Shown here in pieces: positions 7,282-14,068 of a stretch of DNA of 64,000 bases (the first letter of the stretch is position 1; every line of letters begins with the position of its first letter). Source of the stretch: Kuafuiihalomonas sp039024635 (GTDB taxonomy: Bacteria > Myxococcota > Kuafuiibacteriia > Kuafuiibacteriales > Kuafuiibacteriaceae); the NCBI GenBank assembly GCA_039024635.1, contig JBCCQA010000006.1:1-64000 (forward strand). The letters are read 5' to 3'. The notes beneath the pieces were generated by a model that did not search any database, had not been told where the DNA came from, and worked only from the letters and a program-made list of their open reading frames with translations. The position numbers and the translations under genes are program-made.

Positions 7282-7862
7282 GGTCGGACCTCGCCGTCGA
7301 CCAGCTTGAGCCCTTGAGGATACTGAGCCAGCGTCTTCTCAACCGCATCTCGGCGTCGTCGTCCAAGAGCCAGGTCGTGAACCTGAGACCGCTTCATCCC
7401 GAGGCGTTGGGCCACGACCCGGCGGGGGACGCCTCGACGGACCTCCTGGACGGCAAAGGCCGCCTTTAGGTCATCAACCCCGCTGCGCTTCGCTGCGGGG
7501 TGCTGGGCGCCGCGTGCGTACCGGCCGTGCCGCCGTCGATCCTGAGCATTGTCGTAGGCGCTGCCCCACCGCAAGTTCTGGGGGTGGTTGTTGTTCGCGT
7601 CCCCGTCGAGGTGCCTCGCATGGGCCCGAGGGTGAGGCGGCGCTCCGTGGAAGGCTTCGGTGACCGCCCGGTGCAGGTAGGTCGATTTCTCGACGCTGCC
7701 GATCGAGCAGTAGCCTCGGGCATTTGGTGTCGCTTTGGCCAGGTGCCACGCGCCTCTGAAGAAGTAGCAGGCCTGGCCTCGGTCGTTCACTGCCCAGTTG
7801 TCGGGGAGCAGGGTGCTTCGCTTCCAGTTTCCTGGCCACAAGGGGTTCGTTGTCGAATCCAT
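7272..7862 (-). CDS. HNH endonuclease, homing/phage type
   Basis: The protein has 196 residues from ATG 7862; an earlier in-frame start at 7883 adds only seven residues. The central part carries the HNH_3-type signature of phage and homing endonucleases: YLHRAVTEAFHG, then ARHLDGDANNNHPQNLRW, giving the His, Asn and downstream Asn pattern around the metal site. The C-terminal 60 residues contain a helix-turn-helix-like repeat (RGVPRRVVAQRLGMKRSQVH) typical of DNA-recognition modules in these nucleases. It may cut and spread DNA, or act in element mobility or packaging. It lies between the Rep-like gene and small element genes. Confidence 0.75.
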   Translation of the reverse strand: MDSTTNPLWPGNWKRSTLLPDNWAVNDRGQACYFFRGAWHLAKATPNARGYCSIGSVEKSTYLHRAVTEAFHGAPPHPRAHARHLDGDANNNHPQNLRWGSAYDNAQDRRRHGRYARGAQHPAAKRSGVDDLKAAFAVQEVRRGVPRRVVAQRLGMKRSQVHDLALGRRRRDAVEKTLAQYPQGLKLVDGEVRPCS

Positions 7863-7904
7863 GCCCCGACGATGCCGACTCAAAGCATCCGGAAAATCGG
7901 CGTT

Positions 7905-8554
7905 CTATTGGCGCGCTCGCCGTCTCTCTCGATGAGCCGCAACCCGGCAGCGAGTCGAACACCACTGGGCATGCCTCCGCGTTGCCCAAAACGGTTTCGA
8001 ACAACGCCCACATTGTCGACGTCTCTGAGGCACCTGACTGCGCGTCTGAGGTGCGATCGCTTTGGGTGCCACGGAAGTCGGGGGCGAGGACACCGCGAGC
8101 CTCCAGGCGCCTTCTAGGCCGCCCGAAGACACGGTGGGGGTCTGAGCCGCCTCGAATCCCTTCAAGGCGTAGCCGCAGACCTTGACGAGATTCGAATGAA
8201 ACTCGTCCGAGTACCAGTCGGCTTGCTCCTTAACGCGAACGAACCTGGAGTGCCCGCCTCCGGACTGAAGCCAAAGGTTTGTCAGTCCCTGCGGCCAGCG
8301 ATTGGAGAGCACGAGCCCGTGGCAGTAAGGGTGCATGAATTCGAGATCGACCTCGCGCACGAGCCAGACCGAACCCTCCGGCTCCAGACGATGAGCAAGG
8401 TCCTGCGCGAAGTAGAGCAGCTCCTGCTCCGACACGTAGGCCGGAATTGTGACGGTGCAGCTGTAGAGCGTCCGGCCGTCCGGCCGTCCGGCTCCTCGCA
8501 GAGCGAGACGGCTTCCGCCATGGAGTGAGCGAGAGCGGAGGGACCCCAGGTCAC
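7905..8554 (-). pseudogene. Rep-like (HUH-type) replication initiator, frameshifted at an octanucleotide repeat
   Basis: The expected start is GTG 8554, overlapping the upstream stop as GTGA. That frame reads to about 8500 and is then lost at tandem copies of CCGGACGG. Downstream coding resumes one frame over to 7905. Removing one 8-bp copy would join them as EEPDGRTLYSCTVTIP. The downstream part resembles rolling-circle Rep proteins: WLVREVDLEF then HPYCHGLVLS (Tyr where HUH has its first His), a possible catalytic Tyr in VCGYALKG, and a C-terminal zinc ribbon (C-x2-C-x11-C-x3-C). A longer frame open to 8636 could allow some expression without correction. Family assignment is moderate. Confidence 0.45.
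8481..8504 (-). repeat. Octanucleotide tandem repeat, three copies
   Basis: On the minus strand, CCGGACGG occurs twice in tandem, followed by a third copy differing in its last base (CCGGACGC). The array lies about 50 bases into the Rep-like gene, exactly where the reading frame is lost. A change of one unit (8 bp) shifts the frame by two, so copy number can switch the downstream part in or out of frame. Confidence 0.8.
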
Positions 8555-9063
8555 TCCATGCCCTCAGGTCCCGAGGCCCTTGGCCCAGGAGAGCCGGGGG
8601 AGGATGGGACCTGGTGAGGCAGGTCTTCATTTTCAAGGATCAAGGGAGGGGGAGATGCGCTCGCCCTTTCGTCCCCACCCGATTCCGCTCCTAGCACACC
8701 TGCAGTCGAACGCCTTGTTCGGCTGCTTTCTTCGAGGTTCTCGGTTCGGCCAGCCCGAGTTGTAACGCTTTCGCTTGAAAGCCCGGGTGTAACACTTTCG
8801 CTTGGAAGCCCGGATGTAACACTTTCGGTTCCGCGGCCTGTAGCGGTTCCTACGCTGGGCGAGCCTGTAACGCCTTCCTGCTCGGCCAGCCACCAACGCA
8901 GAGACTCGGGTCGAAAGGCGCGGCCTCTCCCAACTCGAACGAATGGGAGACCGCGCTCGGCGCAGAGCCGGTAGAGCTGTCGTCGACTTATGCCCAGGAG
9001 GGCGCGAGCCTCATCGACGGTGAGAAGTGGCCGGGGACTTCCGAGTGGAAGGACGTTGTCCAT
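8551..9063 (-). CDS. HTH (MerR/excisionase-type) DNA-binding protein with repeat-rich tail
   Basis: The protein has 170 residues from ATG 9063 (a TTG at 9081 would add six). Residues 10-60 form a winged helix-turn-helix of the excisionase/HTH_17 type: LLTVDEARALLGISRRQLY, then LPFVRVGRGRAFRPESLRWWL. The rest is low-complexity Ser/Thr/Gly/Pro with ESVT-x-GL repeats encoded by 27-bp DNA repeats. The stop overlaps the next start as GTGA. It precedes the Rep-like gene, so it may regulate replication or bind the repeats inside its own gene. This is inference from layout. Confidence 0.65.
   Translation of the reverse strand: MDNVLPLGSPRPLLTVDEARALLGISRRQLYRLCAERGLPFVRVGRGRAFRPESLRWWLAEQEGVTGSPSVGTATGRGTESVTSGLPSESVTPGLSSESVTTRAGRTENLEESSRTRRSTAGVLGAESGGDERASASPPPLILENEDLPHQVPSSPGSPGPRASGPEGME
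8761..8877 (-). repeat. Iteron-like repeats inside the HTH gene
   Basis: Four copies of a 12-bp core read GAAAGYGTTACA on the minus strand: plus-strand 8761-8772, 8788-8799, 8815-8826, and a weaker one at 8866-8877. The first three are spaced exactly 27 bp, and the sequence between them is also similar. They encode ESVT repeats, but the close conservation of the DNA just before a Rep-like gene also fits origin iterons. The two explanations cannot be separated by eye. Confidence 0.5.
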
Positions 9064-9105
9064 GGGCCGGAGCGTGCCCAAGAGCGCCAGACGGAAAACC
9101 GGCGT

Positions 9106-9666
9106 TCAATTGACGGGCCTTCTCGTGCACAGGGCGGCTCGCCTCCATCGTTCTTTGGCCTTGCGTGACTTGTCGGAGCACTCGTCTTTCCAGAAAGCTC
9201 GGTTTGGGAACCTCTTCCGGGGGGGAAGGTTGTCCGTTCGACCCATGAGGTCCTCCAGCGCGGCCAGCTCCAGCCGACTTAAAGGATAGGACTTCATCAG
9301 GTGTGCAAGGGCTCGGAGATGCTTCAGGTCTGGGGAGTTGCCCGGCCCACTCTGCAGAATGGGCTTGCCAGTCTCAGGGTCAAAATCCACGACCCGCTTC
9401 CACGCCCGAGGCGGGCTGTCATTGCTCCCGAAACTGCGCTCTTCGCCGCTCGGTGAAACAAAGGTCCGGTGTGGTCCACGCCTCCAGATGCCATCAGGCG
9501 CCTTGTAGGTGCAGCTAAGCTGGTACATCGCGAACTGCGGCGACTGCGAGAACCCCGGGAAGCGGTCATCGAGGTGCGCGAACACATCCTTGCCCTGGAT
9601 CCCTCGACCCTCAAACACTTCAGCCGAAAACTCCCCCGTCTTGGGACGACCACGACGTCCAGCCAT
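9106..9666 (-). CDS. Hypothetical element protein with basic C-terminus
   Basis: The protein has 186 residues from ATG 9666; a start at 9702 adds twelve. It begins with a basic AT-hook-like stretch (AGRRGRPKTGEF) and ends in a strongly basic, aromatic tail (RFPNRAFWKDECSDKSRKAK). The middle has a helix (LKHLRALAHLMKSYPLSRLE). It is the first gene of the long leftward operon, facing the divergent excisionase-like gene, and is likely DNA-binding. No family recognised. Confidence 0.5.
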   Translation of the reverse strand: MAGRRGRPKTGEFSAEVFEGRGIQGKDVFAHLDDRFPGFSQSPQFAMYQLSCTYKAPDGIWRRGPHRTFVSPSGEERSFGSNDSPPRAWKRVVDFDPETGKPILQSGPGNSPDLKHLRALAHLMKSYPLSRLELAALEDLMGRTDNLPPRKRFPNRAFWKDECSDKSRKAKERWRRAALCTRRPVN

Positions 9667-9855
9667 GGCCCTAAACCTCGCCGACAAGTCGGCACCGATC
9701 AAGCGTTGCCGTCAGCCCCGCTGCAACCTTGCCGGACTAGGAGGGGAAATAGGGGAAAGGGAAGACACCTTTTTCACCTTTACTCCATTGAAGAGAGAGA
9801 TGGCCACCCCTCCTTTTGGCGTGACGTCCCATGGTGTCCCGTGCAGGCTTGCAAC
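9667..9855. promoter_or_regulatory. Divergent intergenic region between the leftward operon and the excisionase-like gene
   Basis: These 189 bases separate two diverging genes and include a run of purines and A/T-rich sequence (around 9740-9800), unlike the surrounding GC-rich coding DNA. They must hold the promoters of both directions and plausibly the control site of the element. No clear -35/-10 pair or operator palindrome could be assigned by eye. Confidence 0.4.
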
Positions 9856-10230
9856 ATGCACTTCAACAGCGAAGAAGAGAAGCTCGCCTACGCCTGGGAT
9901 CTCGCCGAGCGAGCGCAAGCTCAGCTCCGATCCCGGGCCTTGAGGGCCAAGCGTGTCTTGGAGATCTGCCAAGAAGGCTTGCTCGACGAGCAGGGAAGAC
10001 TGCCCCGGCCGAAGCGCCGCCGCCCCGTGGTGTCCCGGCCTGTCCGACGGAAGGATCCCGACGCTCTGCTCTCGATCTCGGAAGTGGCCGAGCTGCTCTC
10101 CGTCTCGACCAGGCAGGTCAGTCGCCTGTTGAACGAGCAGGCATTCTCGTTCGTGAGGGTAGGGAGGCACCGGAAGATCCGGCGGGCTGAGCTAGAGCGG
10201 TACGTGGCGAGCCGGGAGTTGGCTCGATGA
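9856..10230 (+). CDS. Excisionase-family (HTH_17) DNA-binding protein
   Basis: The chosen start, ATG 9856, gives 124 residues. A longer upstream frame crosses the divergent promoter region and is Arg-rich non-coding. The N-terminal 60 residues are helical and charged (EEEKLAYAWDLAERAQAQL). Residues 70-120 are the excisionase-type winged helix: LLSISEVAELLSVSTRQVS, then FSFVRVGRHRKIRRAELE. It faces the integrase from 1 kb away and diverges from the operon, as expected for an Xis or element switch protein. A regulator with no excision role is possible. Confidence 0.65.
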   Translation: MHFNSEEEKLAYAWDLAERAQAQLRSRALRAKRVLEICQEGLLDEQGRLPRPKRRRPVVSRPVRRKDPDALLSISEVAELLSVSTRQVSRLLNEQAFSFVRVGRHRKIRRAELERYVASRELAR

Positions 10231-10309
10231 TCGCCAAATCCTCTTCAGTTCGGCGTCTCCGTGGCCATTAACGCCTTTCAGGTCCGGCGTAGTGATCGGC
10301 TGGGATTCC

Positions 10310-11185
10310 CTAAGATGGCCCCTTCAGCAACCGATCCTCAGAAACCGCTTCGAGGAGCAGCTCAGCTACTGACGGTGCAATCTGGTGCTTCTGGACCTTG
10401 CCCTTGAGGTAGCGGGGGAACTTCTCGGGCAGGTACACATCCTCCATCCACCTGCGGAACTCTGCCAGAGCCTCATTCGGGTACATGTAGATCTGCTGAG
10501 GGTTCGATTCGGCCTGGGGAAAGTAGTCCGGGTAGTTGTGCTCACACTTTGAGCGTGTGCCGTACCGCGCATCTAGGTCGTCACGTATCCAGTGATCGGA
10601 CCACGTTCGCCCCACGCTGATATCGGGGACCGTCTTGTCATCCACAGCCATCCCGCCGCGGATCATTGTGACGACCATCGAAGCCATCTCCTGGAATGGT
10701 GTGAAGTAGCCCTTGGGAACCTGGTGCTGGCGGACTCTGTCGTGGAACTGTCGCCACTGGAGAGGAACGCCTCCAGTAGGGTCGTGGCCCAAGGCCCGAT
10801 AGATGAAGGCCCTGAGTCCCAACCGACTGAGCTTTCGATAGTTGGAGACGGCCTGTTCACGAGGCACCTCGAAAGCGAAGTACTCCAGGACCGCCATACA
10901 GACGGCCTCCGGGTACATCCGCTCGTTCTTCTCGGGATTCTGGATGAAAAGATGCGGCTCAAAGTAGCCGTGCTCTTCGAGGAACTGTCGGATGACCGCG
11001 TCCCGCCTTCGATCCGATCCCGGGTCCTAGTCCCAGGACAGCAGATTGCTCACAGCGATGCCACAAAGCCTCGCGAGGCCCCTAGCCGATAGGAACGTAG
11101 AGCCGTCTTGGAAGACGCCCATCCCGATCCCGTCGATTTCTTTCTCTTCAATCGGCAGGGTGAGCTGCACAGGAAGCCTACTCAT
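10310..11185 (-). pseudogene. P63C/KilAC-like element protein interrupted by an amber codon
   Basis: From ATG 11185 the frame encodes 52 residues (VFQDGSTFLSARGLARLCG resembles the N-terminus of P63C/KilAC and BstA-like phage proteins) and stops at TAG 11027-11029. The same frame continues in clear coding sequence to 10310 (RQFLEEHGYFEPHLF, SRLGLRAFIYRALGHDP, FTPFQEMASMVVTMIRG) with no start codon until 10918. Removing the TAG would give about 291 residues. Neighbouring genes use TAG as a normal stop, so this is most likely a nonsense mutation. A downstream start could still make a 202-residue fragment. Such proteins regulate or defend against phages; the family call is tentative. Confidence 0.5.
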
Positions 11186-11234
11186 AGCTAAGTCGCAGTC
11201 TATCTTGACGAGGTCGCGGAGTCTGAGACGGGCG

Positions 11235-12365
11235 TCACATAAGGAGGTCTGAATAGGCGATCACGGCTGCGTCCTGCATCGCGGAAGTGGCGTGGCCGTA
11301 GGTCGAAAGGGTGGTGGCCACATCGACGTGGCCAAGCCTCAATTGGACAACTTTCGGTGAGGTGCCCCTTTCGATGAGCAGTGTCGCATGCGTGTGACGA
11401 AACGCATGGGCCCCGTGGTGGGGCACCTGGGCCGCCTCAATGACCTTCCGAAGCACCCGGTTCCGGACGTGGTTCTGATCCAGCGGAAGCCCGCTCTCGC
11501 CTTCGCTCGCGAAGATGAAGTCATCAGGCTTCGCCTTCCGACTCTTCTTCTCGGCCGCGATGGCCTCGCTCAACTCCGGCGTGAGCGCGATGGTCCGGCG
11601 ACTGGCGTCCGACTTCACGGGCGCGACTTCCCGGTCCTTGGTCCAGGTGCGCTCGACGCGGAGGGCCTTCGTCCGAGCGTTGTGGTCCCGGAACTTCAGG
11701 CCGAGAGCCTCTGCGATCCTGACTCCGGTTCCAGCCAAGGTCTCGACCAACAAGGCGTGCCGGGCTGGCAGCACCTCGCGAGACTTCACGAGCAGCGCCT
11801 TCAGCTCGTCGGTCGTCCAATGGGGAACGGTCGTGTCCTTCACCCTCGCCTGCCGTGAGCCTCCAGGCCTCTTCACCTTGGCCATGGGGTCCCTGGCCTC
11901 GTCGACCCAGCCCTGATCAATTGCGTGCTTTACGACCTGGCGGAGCGCGATGTGGACGGCCTGAAGGGTCCGGGTACTGACGCCCTCCGCTCGTAGCTCT
12001 TGGTAGAGGCTCTCGACGTGGTCCCGGGTCAGCCGATGGACCGGGAGCTGACCACGCCGGGGCAGGATGTGGGCTTTCAGCATTGTCCGGTACTGGCTGA
12101 TCGTCGCGGGCCTGAGCCTCCCCTCGGCCGCGACCAGGAAGGTCCCGGCGCCCTCGTCCAGGGTCTTCGACGTCGTGACCGGCTTCGACCTCACCGAGGG
12201 CTGAGCGAGGTACTTCTTCCCGGCCTCCACGGCCTCCCGCTTGGTGGCCCCGTAGCGGGCCGTCCGGCTTCCCGTCTCCGGGTCCGGAGGGCTCCGCCAC
12301 ATCCAGCGGCCGTCCGCTCTCTTCGAAACTGACCCCAGTCCCCGGGCTCCTCGGCGAGAAGTCAT
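11235..12365 (-). CDS. int: Tyrosine recombinase / integrase
   Basis: The protein has 376 residues from ATG 12365 (a TTG at 12380 would add five). It has an N-terminal arm-binding region, a SAM-like core-binding domain at about 65-155 (TISQYRTMLKAHILPRRG) and a C-terminal catalytic domain. Catalytic residues are visible: Arg216 in GTGVRIAEALGL, Lys251, His320 and Arg323 in HAFRHTHATLL, His346 in LGHVDVATTL and Tyr356 in TYGHA. The gene starts 65 bases from the 3' end of tRNA-Pro and reads away from it, the usual layout of elements integrated in a tRNA 3' end. It appears intact. Confidence 0.92.
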   Translation of the reverse strand: MTSRRGARGLGSVSKRADGRWMWRSPPDPETGSRTARYGATKREAVEAGKKYLAQPSVRSKPVTTSKTLDEGAGTFLVAAEGRLRPATISQYRTMLKAHILPRRGQLPVHRLTRDHVESLYQELRAEGVSTRTLQAVHIALRQVVKHAIDQGWVDEARDPMAKVKRPGGSRQARVKDTTVPHWTTDELKALLVKSREVLPARHALLVETLAGTGVRIAEALGLKFRDHNARTKALRVERTWTKDREVAPVKSDASRRTIALTPELSEAIAAEKKSRKAKPDDFIFASEGESGLPLDQNHVRNRVLRKVIEAAQVPHHGAHAFRHTHATLLIERGTSPKVVQLRLGHVDVATTLSTYGHATSAMQDAAVIAYSDLLM

Positions 12366-12370
12366 CCAGT

Positions 12371-12392
12371 ATGGTGTCAACTTATGGTGTCA
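12371..12392. repeat. Direct repeats beside the integrase start
   Basis: Two exact copies of ATGGTGTCA start at 12371 and 12384, 13 bp apart, between the tRNA and the integrase. They overlap the integrase start region and could be arm-type integrase or Xis binding sites, or part of its promoter control. A further 10-bp match, ATTCCCTAAG, occurs at 12405 and 10305 in similar contexts. Confidence 0.45.
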
Positions 12393-12429
12393 GACTCCAG
12401 GCTGATTCCCTAAGTGCCCGGAATTATTA

Positions 12430-12504
12430 TCGGGGCGAGAGGATTCGAACCTCCGGCCTCTTGACCCCCAGTCAAGCGCGCTAACCAGGCTGCGCCACGC
12501 CCCG
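12430..12504 (-). tRNA. tRNA-Pro (anticodon GGG)
   Basis: The minus strand folds as a tRNA. The acceptor stem CGGGGCG pairs with CGCCCCG, followed by discriminator A. The anticodon stem CTTGA/TCAAG encloses the loop CTGGGGG with anticodon GGG, and the T arm contains GGTTCGAATCC. CCA is not encoded. The integrase gene lies just beyond the 3' end, so the tRNA is the probable attachment site and its 3' part the att core. A second copy of the 3' end was not found to the left. Confidence 0.95.
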
Positions 12505-12553
12505 ATTTGGGAGCCGGATAGGAGCCCAGGGCCGGGGCCTCGGTCAACCTCAA

Positions 12554-14068
12554 TCAGACCAGGATCGCGGCCTGGGGCGTCAGACCCAGACCGAGACGGT
12601 CCTCGTTCTCTTCCATGCGGCGCTCGGAGATCCCAGCCACGACCTCCAGGACGTGGGGATGGGTCATCATCACCTCCTGGAATCGGGCCCGGGACAGCCG
12701 AATGACCAGCACCTCCTCCTCGGCCGTGACGGAGGCGCTGGTGGGCTCGTTAGCGATGAGAGACATCTCGCCAAACATGTCCCCTGGGCCGAGGGTTGCA
12801 AGCCGTACCTTCTGGCTGCCTTGCTGGGTGGTCACGGCCATGTGTCCATACAAGAGGATGTAGAGACCGCTCGGCGGGTCGCCCTCTCGCAGCAGGACCG
12901 TGTTCTTGGCAAAGCTGCGGGCCTTGAACTTCTCCATCAGCGAGCGACGGTCCGCCGGACTGAAGGGACGGAACAGCTCGTGGCTCGCCATGATGGTCGC
13001 GAGCAGACGCTGCCGCTGGAAGTTCTCGAGCACACGCTCCACGCTCGGGTGCTCACGAACAATGCGGTCCAAAACGGGCCGAGAGATCTCGAAGACCTGG
13101 CTTTCGACCTCGGCGGTGACGGTGGCGGTGCGGCGAGTCCGCTGCAGCATCGCCATCTCTCCAAAGAAAGCACCTTCCCGTAGTCGGGCCAGCAGGACGG
13201 GCCGACCTTGGTCGTTTCGGCGGCTGACCAGGACCCGCCCTGAAGACACCACGAAGAAGGCATCTCCCGGATCCCCTTCCCGAATGATGACCTGGCCTGA
13301 GCGGGCTTCCCGGGTCTTGATGTGGACCAAGAGGTCTACGAAGGCCGCCCGAGGGAGTTCGGAGAACAGAGGAATCTGGGGCAGCCCAAAGCTGGGATCT
13401 TCGGTGCGAGCAGGGCGAGACCGGGGGACGTCGCCGGTCGAAACCGGCGCCACGGGGGGCGCACCGGCAGCAGTGGAGGCCGGCGCGATGGGTGCCCGAG
13501 GCCGAATCCTGGCCACTGGCGCCGATCCCGACGACGTCGCCGGGGCCTGGACCTGCCCTGCCCAGGTGGCCTGCTGAGGAATGCCACCCCGGACCGGCGG
13601 ACCCGGAGGCGGGGCGTCCTCGACCTCGATCTTGCCGGCCCAAGTCTGCTGCTGGGGGATGGCGCCCCTTCGCGGAGGCCCACCCATGTCCTGGGCTCCG
13701 GCGGCCGGCCCCCCACCCAAGCGAGCAGCCACGCTCTGGGCGCCCTGCTGGCGTCGAGCGTACAACTCCGCTAGCCGCCCCTGGGTCTCGGTGTGGCTGG
13801 GGTCCATGGACAAGATCACCTTCGAAGCGGCTATCGCCTTCAGGAGGTGGCCATCCTGGGCGAAGCGACGCGCCACGTCGGCATAGGTCTGAATCGCCTT
13901 TTCGATCTGACCGGAGCGACGCTCGATGTCGCCCATCTTCATGCGGCATCCAAGGTCCCGAGGGTCGCGCTGAATCACCTGCTCGTAGGCGGCACGGGCT
14001 TCACGAAGGCGGCCGTCGGCCAGCGCAGCCGAGGCCCGGTCCTTCAGTCTTCTCAGGTCCTCAGCCAT
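12554..14068 (-). CDS. TPR protein with two cyclic-nucleotide-binding domains
   Basis: The protein has 504 residues. Residues 1-100 are TPR-like helices (AYEQVIQRDPRDLG, AIAASKVILSMDPSHTE). A Pro/Ala/Gly-rich linker follows to about 225, then two Crp-type cNMP-binding domains: the first around IIREGDPGDAFFVVSSG and GAFFGEMAMLQRTRRTATV, the second around LREGDPPSGLYILLYG and GDMFGEMSLIANEPTSASV. Both keep the GE-x-(6)-R/TSA phosphate-binding cassette pattern, although the second lacks the usual Arg. No DNA-binding or enzymatic output domain follows, so it is probably a cytoplasmic adaptor. It overlaps the upstream unknown gene by 8 bp. Confidence 0.75.
   Translation of the reverse strand: MAEDLRRLKDRASAALADGRLREARAAYEQVIQRDPRDLGCRMKMGDIERRSGQIEKAIQTYADVARRFAQDGHLLKAIAASKVILSMDPSHTETQGRLAELYARRQQGAQSVAARLGGGPAAGAQDMGGPPRRGAIPQQQTWAGKIEVEDAPPPGPPVRGGIPQQATWAGQVQAPATSSGSAPVARIRPRAPIAPASTAAGAPPVAPVSTGDVPRSRPARTEDPSFGLPQIPLFSELPRAAFVDLLVHIKTREARSGQVIIREGDPGDAFFVVSSGRVLVSRRNDQGRPVLLARLREGAFFGEMAMLQRTRRTATVTAEVESQVFEISRPVLDRIVREHPSVERVLENFQRQRLLATIMASHELFRPFSPADRRSLMEKFKARSFAKNTVLLREGDPPSGLYILLYGHMAVTTQQGSQKVRLATLGPGDMFGEMSLIANEPTSASVTAEEEVLVIRLSRARFQEVMMTHPHVLEVVAGISERRMEENEDRLGLGLTPQAAILV

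Noticed and set aside
10310..11185. Stop-codon reassignment (TAG as sense)
   Set aside because: TAG ends ftsH and other intact genes in the window, so a general reassignment is not tenable.
4066..12430. Tailed prophage
   Set aside because: No terminase, portal, capsid, tail or lysis gene could be recognised; integrase, HNH and excisionase-like genes alone do not make a prophage.
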